Below are positions 5,551 through 6,836 of a stretch of 6,836 bases of DNA, one piece after another. The stretch comes from VGWB01 sp964614245 (GTDB lineage: Bacteria > Bacteroidota > Ignavibacteria > UBA10030), in assembly GCA_964614245.1 (NCBI GenBank), contig CAZTKU010000158.1, forward strand, positions 1 to 6,836. Reading direction: 5' to 3'. Positions within the stretch are counted from its first letter, which is position 1, and every line of letters starts with the position of its first letter. Below the pieces are notes generated by a model. The model made no database searches. It was given only the letters and a program-made list of their open reading frames with translations, and had not been told where the DNA came from. Both the position numbers and the translations under genes were made by a program.

Positions 5551-6836
5551 GTGAAGTCGGCATTTCAGAAGACACTTGTGACAGCCGCACTGCCGTACGC
5601 GAACGGCGTGATTCATCTCGGTCATCTTGCCGGAGCGTACCTCCCTGCGGATATTTATGTCCGCTACCAACGGGCAAAGAGGCGCGACGTGCTCTTCATT
5701 TGTGGCTCGGACGAGCACGGTGTTCCGATTACCGTCACAGCAGAGAAGGAGAAGACCACTCCCCAAACTCTTGTCGACCGTTACCACGCGTTGAACGTGT
5801 CCGCGTTTCAAAAGTTTGGAATGAGTTTTGACAACTACTCGCGAACGTCACTTCCTCTGCACCACAAGACCGCCCAGGAATTCTTCGTCGAACTGCACAA
5901 GCGAGGCATCCTACGCGAGAAGCAAGAACAACAGCTCTATTGCGAGACCGACAAGATGTTCCTCGCCGATCGATACGTCGAAGGAACCTGTCCGAGCTGC
6001 AAATTTACGCAAGCCCGGGGCGATCAATGTGAGAATTGTGGGACATGGTTGAACCAGGTGGACCTCATCGAACCCAAATGCAAGATCTGCGGCAACTCGC
6101 CCATTGTTCGCTCAACGACTCACTGGTACTTCCCCCTGGGGAGCTACCAGAGCCGGCTTCAGGAGTACATCAGCGAGCGGTCGAAGCGGGATGGATGGAA
6201 GGAAAACGTTCTGCGTTACTGCGACAGCTGGTTCAAGGATGGGCTTCAGGATCGCGCCGTGACGAGAGACCTCAGCTGGGGGGTGCCTGTCCCCGTGCCT
6301 GGTTATGAATCGAAAGTGCTGTACGTGTGGTTCGATGCAGTCCTCGGCTACATTTCTTCGACAAAGGAATGGGCATCCCGGATGGGGGATCCAGATCGCT
6401 GGAAGCGGTACTGGCAGAGCGACGACACGAAATATGTGGCGTTCATCGGTAAGGACAATGTAGTGTTCCATTGTATCGTTTTCCCTGCGATGCTGATGGC
6501 GTGGAACGATGGGGGAAAAGAGCAGTATGTCCTGCCGGAGAATGTGCCCGCGAATGAGTTTCTCAATTTCGAAGGGCAGAAGTTTTCGAAGAGTCGCGGG
6601 TGGGGGATTGATCTGCAAGACTTTTTGAGATTCTTCCCAGCCGACACCCTGAGGTATGCATTGGCCATTAACTTGCCGGAATCGCGGGATAGCGATTTTT
6701 ATCTCAAGGACTTTCAAGCTCGCACGAACAATGAACTCGCAGACATCCTCGGGAACTTCGTCAACCGGACGGTAGCGTTCACGCATAAGAATTTTGGTGG
6801 GACGGTCCCCGCCGCAGGACCGCTCAGTAAGCTTGA
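5551..6836 (+). CDS. metG: Methionyl-tRNA synthetase, 3'-truncated by window edge
   Basis: MetRS charges tRNA-Met with methionine in the cytoplasm. The first 428 residues are present; the frame is open to the window end. The GTG at 5551 gives a family-typical start (KTLVTAALPYANG), and the frame upstream is closed by the delta-prime TAG at 5539-5541. Class I signatures are HLGH (22-25) and KFSKS (344-348, the KMSKS loop). The zinc-binding insert has C147/C150 and C160/C163, plus further cysteines C131, C177 and C180, resembling the form with two metal knuckles rather than the single-zinc E. coli form. YVWFDA (258-263) and GKDN with FH (300-307) are active-site segments. The anticodon-binding helical domain has begun near the end (NNELADILGNFVNR). 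The missing part should hold the rest of that domain and possibly a tRNA-binding tail. No clear Shine-Dalgarno sequence precedes the GTG, so coupling to the delta-prime gene is likely. Confidence 0.96.
   Translation, partial: MKSAFQKTLVTAALPYANGVIHLGHLAGAYLPADIYVRYQRAKRRDVLFICGSDEHGVPITVTAEKEKTTPQTLVDRYHALNVSAFQKFGMSFDNYSRTSLPLHHKTAQEFFVELHKRGILREKQEQQLYCETDKMFLADRYVEGTCPSCKFTQARGDQCENCGTWLNQVDLIEPKCKICGNSPIVRSTTHWYFPLGSYQSRLQEYISERSKRDGWKENVLRYCDSWFKDGLQDRAVTRDLSWGVPVPVPGYESKVLYVWFDAVLGYISSTKEWASRMGDPDRWKRYWQSDDTKYVAFIGKDNVVFHCIVFPAMLMAWNDGGKEQYVLPENVPANEFLNFEGQKFSKSRGWGIDLQDFLRFFPADTLRYALAINLPESRDSDFYLKDFQARTNNELADILGNFVNRTVAFTHKNFGGTVPAAGPLSKL

Noticed and set aside
6112..6786. Antisense open frame of 224 codons within metG
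   Set aside because: It lies entirely opposite conserved MetRS sequence with no domain of its own.

Overview
The window is an ordinary, gene-dense housekeeping stretch with every supported gene on the + strand. The likely source is a moderate-GC diderm bacterium of the Bacteroidota/Chlorobiota/Ignavibacteriota group. Three things point there, by family resemblance only since no search was run: an HPr kinase gene in a Gram-negative-type genome with an Omp85 outer-membrane protein, a DNA polymerase III delta-prime subunit with a long insert after its zinc finger, and a MetRS with GKDN...FH and several Cys pairs.

Layout. (1) Positions 2-874 hold the 3' part of hprK; its start lies before the window. 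(2) A short gap carries a good sigma70-type promoter (TTGACA-17-TATTTT, 890-918). It should drive a membrane-anchored M23 (LytM-type) peptidoglycan peptidase (1006-1956) and a 74-residue, very acidic DUF2795-like protein (2007-2231). (3) A strong intrinsic terminator (2300-2330) closes that unit but ends only 9 nt before the next start codon. (4) An Omp85 protein of the BamA/TamA family (2340-4409) follows, then DNA polymerase III delta-prime (4417-5541, 7-nt gap) and metG (from 5551, 9-nt gap, cut by the window end). These three look like one operon joining outer-membrane assembly, replication and translation.

I found no mobile element, CRISPR array, tRNA/rRNA, phage gene or defence system, and no convincing undescribed multi-gene system. 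There is no gene-free stretch over 300 bases. The most interesting points are the terminator hairpin pressed against the Omp85 start codon, which may act as a leader attenuator, and the uncharacterised acidic DUF2795-like protein paired with the cell-wall peptidase.
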